DNA from: Acidobacteriota bacterium
GTDB lineage: Bacteria > Acidobacteriota > Blastocatellia > Pyrinomonadales > Pyrinomonadaceae
Assembly (NCBI GenBank): GCA_019639175.1
Contig: JAHBSK010000001.1
Coordinates: 496,001-560,000 of the forward strand
Reading direction: 5' to 3'
DNA length: 64,000 bases
Both the position numbers and the translations under genes were made by a program. A model generated the notes under the pieces. It ran no database searches. It worked only from the letters and a program-made list of their open reading frames with translations, and was not told where the DNA came from. Shown here in pieces: positions 8,729 through 15,844 of this stretch (positions are counted from its first letter, which is position 1; each line of letters begins with the position of its first letter).

Positions 8729-8825
8729 AAATGCTTGCCCCTGACGGAAAAATGCGGATGACTGACGTAGCCTAATATTGAGCAAATCCTCATTGTAAAC
8801 CACGTCAAGATCACGGGTGACGATA

Positions 8826-8846
8826 TGCCGGTAACGGCATTTTATT
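8826..8846 (+). terminator. Small terminator-like hairpin just before the exported-protein gene
   Basis: TGCCG-GTAA-CGGCA (8826-8839) is followed by TTTTATT. It ends right at the GAGGGGG ribosome site of the next gene, so it could equally be a leader hairpin controlling that gene. Confidence 0.45.
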
Positions 8847-8856
8847 GAGGGGGAAA

Positions 8857-9603
8857 ATGAAGAAATATTTGTTTCTGTTGCTGGTGATGTTCGCGGCGGC
8901 TTCGGTTTGGGCGCAGGATGATGAGGAAGATGTGCCGTGGAACATTCCCAATGAAGCGGATCATCCGGTAGTAAGGACAGCTTCGCCGACGTGTCAGGGA
9001 TTTGCTCCGAAAGGTTTCAGGGTTGTCGAAAAGGCCGAGGGCGACCTGAACGGCGACCGTCTGGCGGATTGTGTTCTGGTAATTCAGGGAACCGACAAAA
9101 AGTTCCTCTATAAGAATGAGGGTTTCGGCTCCCCTGAGTTTGATACAAACCCGCGCATTCTTGTCATCGCATTCCGAAATAAAAACGGCGGCTACACGTT
9201 AAAGGAACAGAGCAACACCTTAATTGCCCTGCCCAATGCACCGAATATGACCGAGCCTTTTCAGGAGGCAAAGATCGTGAGCGGAGTTTTGCACATACTC
9301 ATCGAAGAATTTTATTCGGCAGGTTCGTGGAGCATGTCGAACCGAACTTACAAATTCCGCTATCAGAACAATGAATTTGAGCTGATAGGGCTTGACCACA
9401 CTTACGTTCGCCGAAACACCGGTGAAATAACCACGCGCAGCTACAATTTTTCTACAGGAAAGGCTATCAGGAACGACAGCACCATCGACGATGACGGCAA
9501 AGGCGAGGAAACGCGTTACAACTTCAAGCTCGATCCGCTGAAGACACTAAAGACCGTCCCGCCGCCGTTCACATGGGAAATAGAGGAAGATGTCATTATC
9601 TGA
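8857..9603 (+). CDS. Exported protein of unknown function
   Basis: 248 aa from the ATG at 8857, which has GAGGGGG four bases upstream; a TTG at 8845 is in frame but less likely. The signal peptide (about residues 1-19) ends WAQ before an acidic mature N-terminus (DDEEDVPW). The segment EGDLNGDRLADCVLVIQ resembles an FG-GAP/dockerin-like calcium loop. The remainder is rich in beta-type sequence and suggests a VCBS-like periplasmic fold. No catalytic motif is recognisable. The nearest neighbour downstream is convergent. Confidence 0.65.
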   Translation: MKKYLFLLLVMFAAASVWAQDDEEDVPWNIPNEADHPVVRTASPTCQGFAPKGFRVVEKAEGDLNGDRLADCVLVIQGTDKKFLYKNEGFGSPEFDTNPRILVIAFRNKNGGYTLKEQSNTLIALPNAPNMTEPFQEAKIVSGVLHILIEEFYSAGSWSMSNRTYKFRYQNNEFELIGLDHTYVRRNTGEITTRSYNFSTGKAIRNDSTIDDDGKGEETRYNFKLDPLKTLKTVPPPFTWEIEEDVII

Positions 9604-9618
9604 TCGCTGCGTCAGCGT

Positions 9619-10359
9619 TCAGTTGAAGAAAAGGTCGATCACGCTTTTTATGAACGAACCTGTGCTGTTCGTTCCGGTGTTGTCGAACCGTCCGCCGCCT
9701 GAACGGCGTTCCATCATCACCAGCCGCCGTTCTTCTTCGCGGAGCCGCGACCGCTGATATTCCAATTCCGCTTTTTCTTTTTCACGGGCACGCGACATAC
9801 CGCCGCCGTTGATGAACGTGATGATCTTTGGCAGTTCGTCGGCGTCGAACCATATCCCGTGTTCCCGGCACATATCTATGATGATGCCGGACGTGCGGGC
9901 AAAATTGCTGCGGTTCATCAGATGTGAACAATCCGGACACGGAACATAAGATATTACCGCCGGATGCGCGTGCGGATGTGCCTCGCTGCCGATAAATCCC
10001 AGAACGGCCTCCTGCTGCTCGCTATTGGCGCAGATCGTCTCGAACGTCTCGTTGCCGGACCAAAAACCGCCGCATTTCGCACATTCGCGTATCCGCACAT
10101 CGCCGACCTCGATGAGGTGCAGCGGCAATTTGCATCGCGGACAGCTTCCTGTCTCTTTTTCCTCAACGACCGAAACGGCCGTGACCTTTTTGCCGCAGTG
10201 CTTGCAAAATTTTGCACCGAGAAACATCAGGCCGAGGCACGACGGGCATCCGACCGTTTTCAGCCTCGACTTGCAGAATTCGCATTGCGTGCGGTCGCTC
10301 ATCACGGCACCGCCGCAGTTTGGACAGTTCAATGCTTCGGGATTTGCAGGTCTTTTCAT
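9619..10359 (-). CDS. Zinc-ribbon protein with TFIIB-type zinc fingers
   Basis: 246 aa from the ATG at 10359, which overlaps the aroDE stop by 4 bases (ATGA). N-terminal double zinc ribbons CPNCGG / CEFCKS and CPSCLG / CKHCGK (residues about 12-60) are followed by two zf-TFIIB (PF13453-like) modules. The first is CPRCKLPLHLIEVGDVRIRE then CAKCGGFW. The second is CPDC ... MCREHGIWFDADELPKI. The C-terminal 60 residues are Arg/Glu-rich helix and a flexible GGG/N tail. Family members are of unknown function. Coupling to aroDE is positional only. Confidence 0.75.
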   Translation of the reverse strand: MKRPANPEALNCPNCGGAVMSDRTQCEFCKSRLKTVGCPSCLGLMFLGAKFCKHCGKKVTAVSVVEEKETGSCPRCKLPLHLIEVGDVRIRECAKCGGFWSGNETFETICANSEQQEAVLGFIGSEAHPHAHPAVISYVPCPDCSHLMNRSNFARTSGIIIDMCREHGIWFDADELPKIITFINGGGMSRAREKEKAELEYQRSRLREEERRLVMMERRSGGGRFDNTGTNSTGSFIKSVIDLFFN

Positions 10360-11888
10360 TGTTGTTGGAGTCTTTTCAGGGCGGCTGCTTTCATTACCGA
10401 ACCGGCTCCGGAGTTGCCGGTCCATATCCTGTATTGCTGTTCGGCCTGTTCTATCAGCATTTCCAGCCCGCCGATAACGGGAACGCCGGCTTTGCGAGCT
10501 TCGCGGATCAGAAGCGTTTCGGTTGGATTATAAATAAGGTCGTAAACCAATTTGATGCCGCCGAGTTGTTCGGCAAAGGCGATGGTCTTGCTTTCGTCCT
10601 CGCCTTTTGTGCCGAGCGGTGTGGCATTTACAAGTATATCAAAATCGGCGAACGGAGAACCAGCATCTTTTGACGGCAGATCTCTGGCTTCAATGCCAAA
10701 CTCATTGGCAAGACCGGCGGCCTTTGCCGTGTCGCGAACGAAAAGCGTCACATCAGCCCCGTTCTGTTTCAAAGCGTAAATGCACGCACGAGCCGCGCCG
10801 CCCGCTCCGCACATAGCGGCCTTTATGCCTTTCAGGTCAGGGAATCGCTGTTTTAGCGGTTCGATAAAACCAGCCGCGTCGGTGTTGTAGCCGTAAAGCC
10901 TGCCGTCGGCGATCTTTATCGTGTTTACCGCGCCTATTTTTTGCGCGGTCGCGTCGATCTCGTCCAGATATTCGATCACAGCCTGTTTATGAGGATTTGT
11001 TACCGCGAAGCCGTGAAAATTCAACTCGATCTCGCGTGTTTCCGGCTTTACCATTCGCCGCATAAAAGCGTCGATGTCGGCGACCTGCATTGGGACAAAA
11101 ACACGGTTCATACCGGCGGCCTTAAATGCCGCATTGTGGATGTAAGGCGACATCGAATAGCTGGTATTGCCTGCGATTATTCCATAGACCTCAGTATTTT
11201 TGTCCAGTTCCTTTGCTCGGTAAACATTTATCAGGTCGTCAGCCGTGACCTGTCCCGGAGCGGTTTCGTTACCGGAGTCGAGCGAGGCATAGGTCAAATA
11301 TGCGCCGTGAGCAATGCCGAGAATGCGCGTCCATTTGCCAGGTTCGCCCATCGCTATCGGGATCATCCGCTTACCTTCTTTTTCCGCTTTGTCCAACAGT
11401 TTCCAGACCGGTATCGCATCGGTAATATCATCCGCACGGACGGCGATCTTTAATATGCCAACACCAGTTTTGCTCAAGCGGTCATAGACGGCGTCAACGT
11501 CATCCGGCACACCCGAAAAGTCGTGAAACGAACAGATGCGTTCGCCCCATATCCAGTACCATGAATCTTCAACGACATCTTCTTCCAGGTCGCAGAGGTC
11601 GGTTTCATAACCTGTACTCCAGAAATTTATCCGTTCTTCGGCGGCCAGATCGCGTGTTCCGCCCTGATCTTTTGTCCGAAAGGTCGTGAGGATCGGTTTC
11701 CGCGTTGCAGATAATATTTTCTCTAAAACTTCATGCGGCAATTCTCCCGGCGGATCAAATTCGGCGGGCGACAGGCAATCAAAGCGTATCTCGATGACAT
11801 CGGCTGTCTCATCGGCGACGGCCATTTTCGCCAAAAGCTCCTCAACCGTCGAAGCGCAGACAGATATGCAGATCTTTCCGTTGTTCAT
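10356..11888 (-). CDS. aroDE: Fused 3-dehydroquinate dehydratase (type I) - shikimate dehydrogenase
   Basis: Bifunctional shikimate-pathway enzyme of 510 aa. Residues about 5-225 form a type I AroD: EIRFD at 33-37, the catalytic His in SFHDFSG (about 119), and the Schiff-base Lys in GILKIAV (about 147). Residues about 235-505 form AroE: SMSPYIHNAAF, VTNPHK with the catalytic Lys, NTDAAGF, and the NADP loop GAGGAARA. The order AroD-AroE is that of plant DHQ-SDH; most bacteria encode the two separately. It converts 3-dehydroquinate to shikimate. aroA lies 19 kb away in the same window. Confidence 0.93.
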   Translation of the reverse strand: MNNGKICISVCASTVEELLAKMAVADETADVIEIRFDCLSPAEFDPPGELPHEVLEKILSATRKPILTTFRTKDQGGTRDLAAEERINFWSTGYETDLCDLEEDVVEDSWYWIWGERICSFHDFSGVPDDVDAVYDRLSKTGVGILKIAVRADDITDAIPVWKLLDKAEKEGKRMIPIAMGEPGKWTRILGIAHGAYLTYASLDSGNETAPGQVTADDLINVYRAKELDKNTEVYGIIAGNTSYSMSPYIHNAAFKAAGMNRVFVPMQVADIDAFMRRMVKPETREIELNFHGFAVTNPHKQAVIEYLDEIDATAQKIGAVNTIKIADGRLYGYNTDAAGFIEPLKQRFPDLKGIKAAMCGAGGAARACIYALKQNGADVTLFVRDTAKAAGLANEFGIEARDLPSKDAGSPFADFDILVNATPLGTKGEDESKTIAFAEQLGGIKLVYDLIYNPTETLLIREARKAGVPVIGGLEMLIEQAEQQYRIWTGNSGAGSVMKAAALKRLQQQ

Positions 11889-11901
11889 GATCTAGGCTGG
11901 G

Positions 11902-12660
11902 TTATTCGGTCACTGCCTTTCGCGTCGGCAGGCGAAGGACAAAGGTCAATGCTGCTATCAGGCAGGCGATGGTGGCCGTGGCCGCTGCGACAACGACAGC
12001 GGTCTGTCCGCTCTGCTGCACACCGATAGCGGCTGCGGCCCACGCGGCGGCAAATGCCGTCAGCGGAGCATTGAGCAATATCCGAAGCCCGATAGCCGCC
12101 GCACCGAGCAAAAGTATGATAACTGCCGCCATGGTGGCCGAAAGCGTGATGTTCATCGAAACCAGAAGCACCGCCAGATTCAGTACCCACGCGGCGGTCA
12201 TCCAGCCCAGATAAAGATTGAAAGGAGCCTTTGCCATCCAATATTCGCTCAGGTTATCGGCATCACGAAAACGAAAATTTATGAAAAGAAGGATCAGCCA
12301 CATCGCCGAAAGGATAACAAGGCAAATGTCGATGCGTCCGCCAAGCCAAAAATACAGCCAGGCGCAATTAAGAGCGCAGACCGCGATATACAATGAACGC
12401 AGGCTTCGCATCGGCACCAGATTGGCGGGCAAGAGCTGATACACGCTGAACGCCGCCGTTCCCAGATAGATCAGAGACCAGATGGTGAACGCGTAATCGG
12501 CGGGCGTTATCGGTGTGGCATAACGGTCAGAGATGAAACCGGGCGTAATGCCGCCTATCCTGCCGGTTGCGGCAAGCCAGTTGAAAACGATGGTGCCGAC
12601 AGTGGCGACAATGACGAGGATCGCCCGTAAACGGTCTGAAGCGGTCGCGGAATTGGCCAT
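11902..12660 (-). CDS. TspO/MBR-related tryptophan-rich membrane protein
   Basis: Multi-pass membrane protein (252 aa, about seven hydrophobic segments) of the tryptophan-rich TspO-like group. The segment PADYAFTIWSLIYLG and the later NCAWLYFWLGGRID and YWMAKAPFNLYLGWMTAAW match this longer family rather than the 160 aa TspO. Canonical TspO binds porphyrins and cholesterol; the ligand here is unknown. The frame is open from 12696, but the ATG at 12660 begins the family-like sequence and has a TATAAT nine bases upstream, so the mRNA would be nearly leaderless. Confidence 0.72.
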   Translation of the reverse strand: MANSATASDRLRAILVIVATVGTIVFNWLAATGRIGGITPGFISDRYATPITPADYAFTIWSLIYLGTAAFSVYQLLPANLVPMRSLRSLYIAVCALNCAWLYFWLGGRIDICLVILSAMWLILLFINFRFRDADNLSEYWMAKAPFNLYLGWMTAAWVLNLAVLLVSMNITLSATMAAVIILLLGAAAIGLRILLNAPLTAFAAAWAAAAIGVQQSGQTAVVVAAATATIACLIAALTFVLRLPTRKAVTE

Positions 12661-12669
12661 ATAAGCCGG

Positions 12670-12675
12670 ATTATA
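12670..12675 (-). promoter_or_regulatory. Candidate -10 box (TATAAT) of the TspO-like gene
   Basis: On the minus strand TATAAT ends 9 bases before the ATG at 12660. The predicted transcript would have a leader of about 3 bases. No good -35 box is visible. Confidence 0.35.
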
Positions 12676-12782
12676 CCAAGAAAGGCTGTAAAACACTTGC
12701 GAAATTGACGTTTTCGTATAACAATTACCGAAAACGTAAAGTTTTGTAAGTTTGCCTTACGGCTCAAAACTTGTTTACCAAC

Positions 12783-12788
12783 TATAAT
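12783..12788 (+). promoter_or_regulatory. Candidate -10 box (TATAAT) upstream of the structured leader
   Basis: Perfect TATAAT; transcription would begin near 12795, giving a leader of about 100 bases before the ATG at 12896. The -35 region lacks a clear match. Confidence 0.4.
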
Positions 12789-12811
12789 CCAGCAGTTTAC
12801 GTCTTAATAGG

Positions 12812-12895
12812 GTCTTTGGCACCGTGGTTGCCTAAGATAAAGGCGACGCTCTTTCCCTCTTCCCCGGATGCGTCGGATCGAAAGAGGAGAAGAGG
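12812..12895 (+). ncRNA. Structured 5' leader, possible pseudoknot that hides the Shine-Dalgarno
   Basis: Seen in the sequence: CGACGC (12844-12849) pairs with GCGTCG (12870-12875). The loop between them holds a pyrimidine tract (12849-12863) that is complementary to the purine tract 12880-12894, which contains the AGAGGAG ribosome site. Together these would be an H-type pseudoknot. An alternative stem, GTTGCC (12827-12832) with GGCGAC (12842-12847), competes for the same bases as the first stem, so the leader could switch between two folds. It does not match a riboswitch consensus I know. Regulation is inferred. Confidence 0.45.
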
Positions 12896-13153
12896 ATGGT
12901 TATTGAGATGAAATTCTTAAAACACATAGCATTTGGTTTGATGATGGTGGGAGCGCTGTCTATGTCTGTGTCGGCGCAAAGAAAAGACCCGCCAAAGAAA
13001 CCGCCAAAGCCGCCGCCGCCGGATGTTAAACCGGGTGGAGATAAAAGACCGCCCAAACCGGCTCCGACACCGCGTGACAGGCCTAAAAAGCCGGGAATGG
13101 AGTTTTCGGTCTTTCTGAGCAGAGAGGTCAGAGACCTTTGGGAAAAGGTTTAG
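12896..13153 (+). CDS. Small exported Pro/Lys-rich protein
   Basis: 85 aa. A signal peptide covers about residues 1-27 (MVIEMKFLKHIAFGLMMVGA, ending SVSAQ). The mature part is a low-complexity RKDPPKKPPKPPPPD-type segment (about 28-66), probably extended polyproline-II, and a short C-terminus MEFSVFLSREVRDLWEKV. No known domain. The start is fixed by AGAGGAG six bases upstream. The leader is strongly structured and a strong terminator follows at 13182, so this is a stand-alone transcription unit. Function unknown. Confidence 0.65.
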   Translation: MVIEMKFLKHIAFGLMMVGALSMSVSAQRKDPPKKPPKPPPPDVKPGGDKRPPKPAPTPRDRPKKPGMEFSVFLSREVRDLWEKV

Positions 13154-13181
13154 GTTAATAACAGCAAAATTTAAGATAAAC

Positions 13182-13220
13182 AAAGGCGGCTCTTTTCACG
13201 GAGCCGCCTTTATTTTTTTG
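13182..13220. terminator. Strong bidirectional Rho-independent terminator
   Basis: AAAGGCGGCTC (13182-13192) and GAGCCGCCTTT (13201-13211) form a perfect 11-bp stem with an 8-base loop, followed by ATTTTTTT on the plus strand. It ends the small exported-protein gene and can also stop minus-strand transcription leaving the tRNA. Confidence 0.9.
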
Positions 13221-13223
13221 AAA

Positions 13224-13298
13224 TGGTGCCGTCTAGAAGATTTGAACTTCTGACCTATCGCGTGTGAAGCGAGTGCTCTACCACTGAGCTAAGACGGC
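13224..13298 (-). tRNA. tRNA-Val (anticodon CAC)
   Basis: On the minus strand the acceptor GCCGTCT pairs perfectly with AGACGGC. The D arm is GCTC-AGTGGTA-GAGC, the anticodon loop TTCACAC gives CAC (reads GUG), and the T arm is AGAAG-TTCAAAT-CTTCT. The discriminator is A and CCA is encoded (13224-13226). All arms are intact apart from one mismatch at the top of the anticodon stem. Confidence 0.95.
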
Positions 13299-13305
13299 GA
13301 AATGC

Positions 13306-13782
13306 CTACATTGATCTGTCATCGGCCTTTGCAGGGCGATTCTCGTCAGTCGCCTTTATCGTGCCGATGGACGAATCCGTATAAAAATGCCGTGTTCCGG
13401 TTGCCGTCAGGCCCTCAGAAACCTGCGGATCGGCGTTTATTGAGAAAAAGCCGGGACGTGCGTCAGTAGCTTCTTCTACGGTCATTGTGAATATATATCC
13501 GTTCACAACGGGACGTTCGCCTGCAAAATTCTCATCCAATCCCGAAACGCGGATCAGATCGTCAAAATTGCCAAAGCTGCCGCGGTTGCGTGCCGCGTAC
13601 TGTGCCTGATAGGTTCTGATGCGGTCAAGGGTCTGAGCGGCGGCGGTCTCATTTCCGGCACGTGTCATTGCTCCCCAGCCGATGGCCCCGACGCTGATAA
13701 GCAGCCCGATTATGGCAATGACTATCATCAGTTCGATCAGGTTAAATCCCCGCTGGTCTTTCAGTTTTTTTCTTAAGGTCAT
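13306..13782 (-). CDS. Type IV pilin / type II secretion pseudopilin-like protein
   Basis: 158 aa from the ATG at 13782. The N-terminal class III signal is RGFNLIELMIVIAIIGLLIS: prepilin peptidase would cut between Gly and Phe, and Glu5 of the mature protein is present. The rest is a globular head with predicted beta strands (GYIFTMTVEEATDARPGFFS), ending RPAKADDRSM. A longer open frame runs to 14538, but that part is antisense to moxR and is not coding. Length and sequence fit a major-pilin-like or GspG/H-type subunit. No assembly genes are nearby. Confidence 0.8.
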   Translation of the reverse strand: MTLRKKLKDQRGFNLIELMIVIAIIGLLISVGAIGWGAMTRAGNETAAAQTLDRIRTYQAQYAARNRGSFGNFDDLIRVSGLDENFAGERPVVNGYIFTMTVEEATDARPGFFSINADPQVSEGLTATGTRHFYTDSSIGTIKATDENRPAKADDRSM

Positions 13783-14053
13783 AATATTCACAATATTCTC
13801 CTGCGCATCAAACACGAACGCAAACGGCTCCGGTTCCAAAAGTTTAGTTGTTTTTGCACCGGTAATGCAAATTTGACTGCCTTTGCGACAGTAAAAAAGG
13901 GATTTCCGTCGCGTTTTTACACTTAAAAAGCCGGTTCCTGCCGCAAGGACGCAAACTTTATAATGTGCTTCGCATCCGATATCTTGTAGAATAATAGATG
14001 CGGAGATATTTCTCCTGTTTGCCCTTGTTCGGGCCTCATCGGATCTGAAATAA
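13783..14053 (+). other. Divergent intergenic region between pilin and moxR
   Basis: 271 bp without a gene. On the plus strand there are two TATAAT-like boxes (13959-13964 TATAAT; 13987-13992 TAGAAT) and two small hairpins in the moxR leader: GGAGA-TATT-TCTCC (14002-14015) and GCCC-TTGTTC-GGGC (14021-14034). Promoter use is inferred. Confidence 0.35.
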
Positions 14054-15052
14054 ATGAGAGACTGGATAACGACTGAATCAGAATCGGGCATGGCTGCGAC
14101 GGATGGCGTCATGGATGCCGGTGCAAAAATAGCCGAATTGCGTACCGCCGTAGAAACCGTCATTCGCGGAAAGTCCGACATTGTTCGGCTTTCGCTGGTG
14201 GCACTGTTCGGGCGCGGACACCTTTTGATCGAGGACGTTCCGGGCATCGGCAAGACGACGCTTGCCAATGCAATGGCCCGTTCGCTCGACCTTTCGATAC
14301 AGCGGATACAGTTCACATCTGACCTTTTGCCGTCTGACGTCATCGGGCTTTCGATCTTCAACCAGGGCAGCGGCGAATTTGAATGGAAGCCGGGGCCGAT
14401 ATTTTCAAACATCGTCGTTGCCGATGAGATAAATCGTGCCACGCCAAAAACGCAGTCGGCGCTCCTTGAAGCAATGGCCGAGGCACAGGTCACTGTGGAC
14501 GGCATCTCGCGGCGTTTGCCGTTGCCTTTTATGGTCATTGCGACACAGAACCCGACGGAACATCACGGAACTTATCCGCTGCCCGAATCACAGCTTGACC
14601 GCTTTGCCCTGCGGCTGCACCTCGGGTATCCGAGCCTTCAGGACGAGCGGATGATATTAAAGGACAGGGAAAATGTGAATCCGCTGGACCTTATCGAGCC
14701 GGTGATGACATTGAAGGAGATCATTGCCGCGCAGGAATCGGTCGCCGCCGTTCGGGTCGATGATGCGCTGGTCGAATATCTGCTCAAGATCGTAGAGGCA
14801 ACGCGAAACAATGATGCCATAGAACTCGGAGTCAGCCCTCGCGGTTCGCTGGCGCTGTTCCGTTCGGCACAGGCGCTTGCCCTTATCGAAGGACGCGATT
14901 ACTGCATCGTGGATGACATCAAACAGCTTGTGGTGCCGTGCTTTGCACACCGGCTGATGATCGGTTCGCGGACGGCGGGCATCCGTCAAAAGACAAAAGA
15001 GGCCGAAAATCTTCTGACGGAAATATTGCAGGGAATACCGGTCCCGCTTTGA
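14054..15052 (+). CDS. MoxR-family AAA+ ATPase
   Basis: 332 aa AAA+ ATPase of the MoxR class, which acts as a chaperone for assembly or activation of protein complexes, usually with a DUF58 partner. The Walker A loop GIGKTT is at 64-69, Walker B is VVADEINRA (about 118-126), and sensor 1 is ATQNPTEHHGTYPLPESQ. A C-terminal lid domain follows from about residue 210. It heads an operon with a methyltransferase 10 bases downstream and the DUF58 gene after that. Start ATG at 14054; in-frame ATGs at codons 13 and 20 are alternatives. Confidence 0.92.
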   Translation: MRDWITTESESGMAATDGVMDAGAKIAELRTAVETVIRGKSDIVRLSLVALFGRGHLLIEDVPGIGKTTLANAMARSLDLSIQRIQFTSDLLPSDVIGLSIFNQGSGEFEWKPGPIFSNIVVADEINRATPKTQSALLEAMAEAQVTVDGISRRLPLPFMVIATQNPTEHHGTYPLPESQLDRFALRLHLGYPSLQDERMILKDRENVNPLDLIEPVMTLKEIIAAQESVAAVRVDDALVEYLLKIVEATRNNDAIELGVSPRGSLALFRSAQALALIEGRDYCIVDDIKQLVVPCFAHRLMIGSRTAGIRQKTKEAENLLTEILQGIPVPL

Positions 15053-15062
15053 TAACGAGTAA

Positions 15063-15824
15063 ATGAAAGCGACCTTAAAAAAGACCCTTAACAGATTGGG
15101 CCTCGATATAATTCGTTACAAAGAACCGTCGGACATTTTGCCGCCTGATGTATCCGAGGACGAAAAGGCTATCTGCGAAAAGGTCCGGCCATTTACAATG
15201 ACCGGGCCGGAACGGGTCATCGCCCTGATAAACGCCGCCAGATACATTTCAGCCAACCGCATAGCTCCGAACGGTGCTGTGGTCGAATGCGGCGTTTGGC
15301 GTGGCGGCAGTATGATGGCCGTTGCCGAGGCCCTGCATTCGCTGGGCGATACGGGACGCAAGCTATACCTTTGCGATACGTTCGAGGGAATGACCGAACC
15401 GACGGCAAGAGATCTGCAATTTGACGGGAAAAAGGCCGCCGACCTTCTGGCAGCAGAAGAAAAGGACACCGGAATGTGGTGTTACGCCGATGAAGCGGAC
15501 GTTCGCCGTAACATGGCCCTTACCGGTTACCCGGAAGACAAACTTGTCTTTGTAAAAGGCAGGGTCGAAGAGACCATTCCCGCAGGCATCAATGAGGAGA
15601 TCGCGCTTCTCCGGCTGGATACCGACTGGTACGGATCGACCAGGCACGAACTGGAACATCTCTATCCGAGGCTTGTTCCGGGCGGTGTTCTGATCATCGA
15701 CGATTACGGCCACTGGCGCGGCTCAAAAGAGGCAACGGACGAATATTTTGCGGCATTGCCCGGCCCAAAGCCGCTTTTCAACCGCATTGATTACACGGGC
15801 AGGCTATTGATAAAGCCCGCCTAA
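15063..15824 (+). CDS. TylF/MycF-type O-methyltransferase
   Basis: 253 aa SAM-dependent methyltransferase of the TylF (macrocin O-methyltransferase) family. Visible motifs are VVECGVWRGGSMMA (SAM-binding, about residues 74-87), LYLCDTFEGM (about 101-110), LLRLDTDWYGST (about 182-193, with the metal-binding Asp) and VLIIDDYGHWRG. Characterised members methylate sugar hydroxyls with a metal ion, often in polysaccharide or antibiotic synthesis. Its place between moxR and DUF58 is unusual. The substrate is unknown. Confidence 0.85.
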   Translation: MKATLKKTLNRLGLDIIRYKEPSDILPPDVSEDEKAICEKVRPFTMTGPERVIALINAARYISANRIAPNGAVVECGVWRGGSMMAVAEALHSLGDTGRKLYLCDTFEGMTEPTARDLQFDGKKAADLLAAEEKDTGMWCYADEADVRRNMALTGYPEDKLVFVKGRVEETIPAGINEEIALLRLDTDWYGSTRHELEHLYPRLVPGGVLIIDDYGHWRGSKEATDEYFAALPGPKPLFNRIDYTGRLLIKPA

Positions 15825-15844
15825 GCGGACATTTTACTTGGATC

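Noticed and set aside
12812..12895. Known riboswitch (cyclic-di-GMP, preQ1, SAM classes)
   Set aside because: Conserved core sequences of these classes are absent; only the general pseudoknot design is similar.
13783..14538. N-terminal extension of the pilin frame to 14538
   Set aside because: It is antisense to moxR, and the pilin signal peptide starts at the ATG at 13782.
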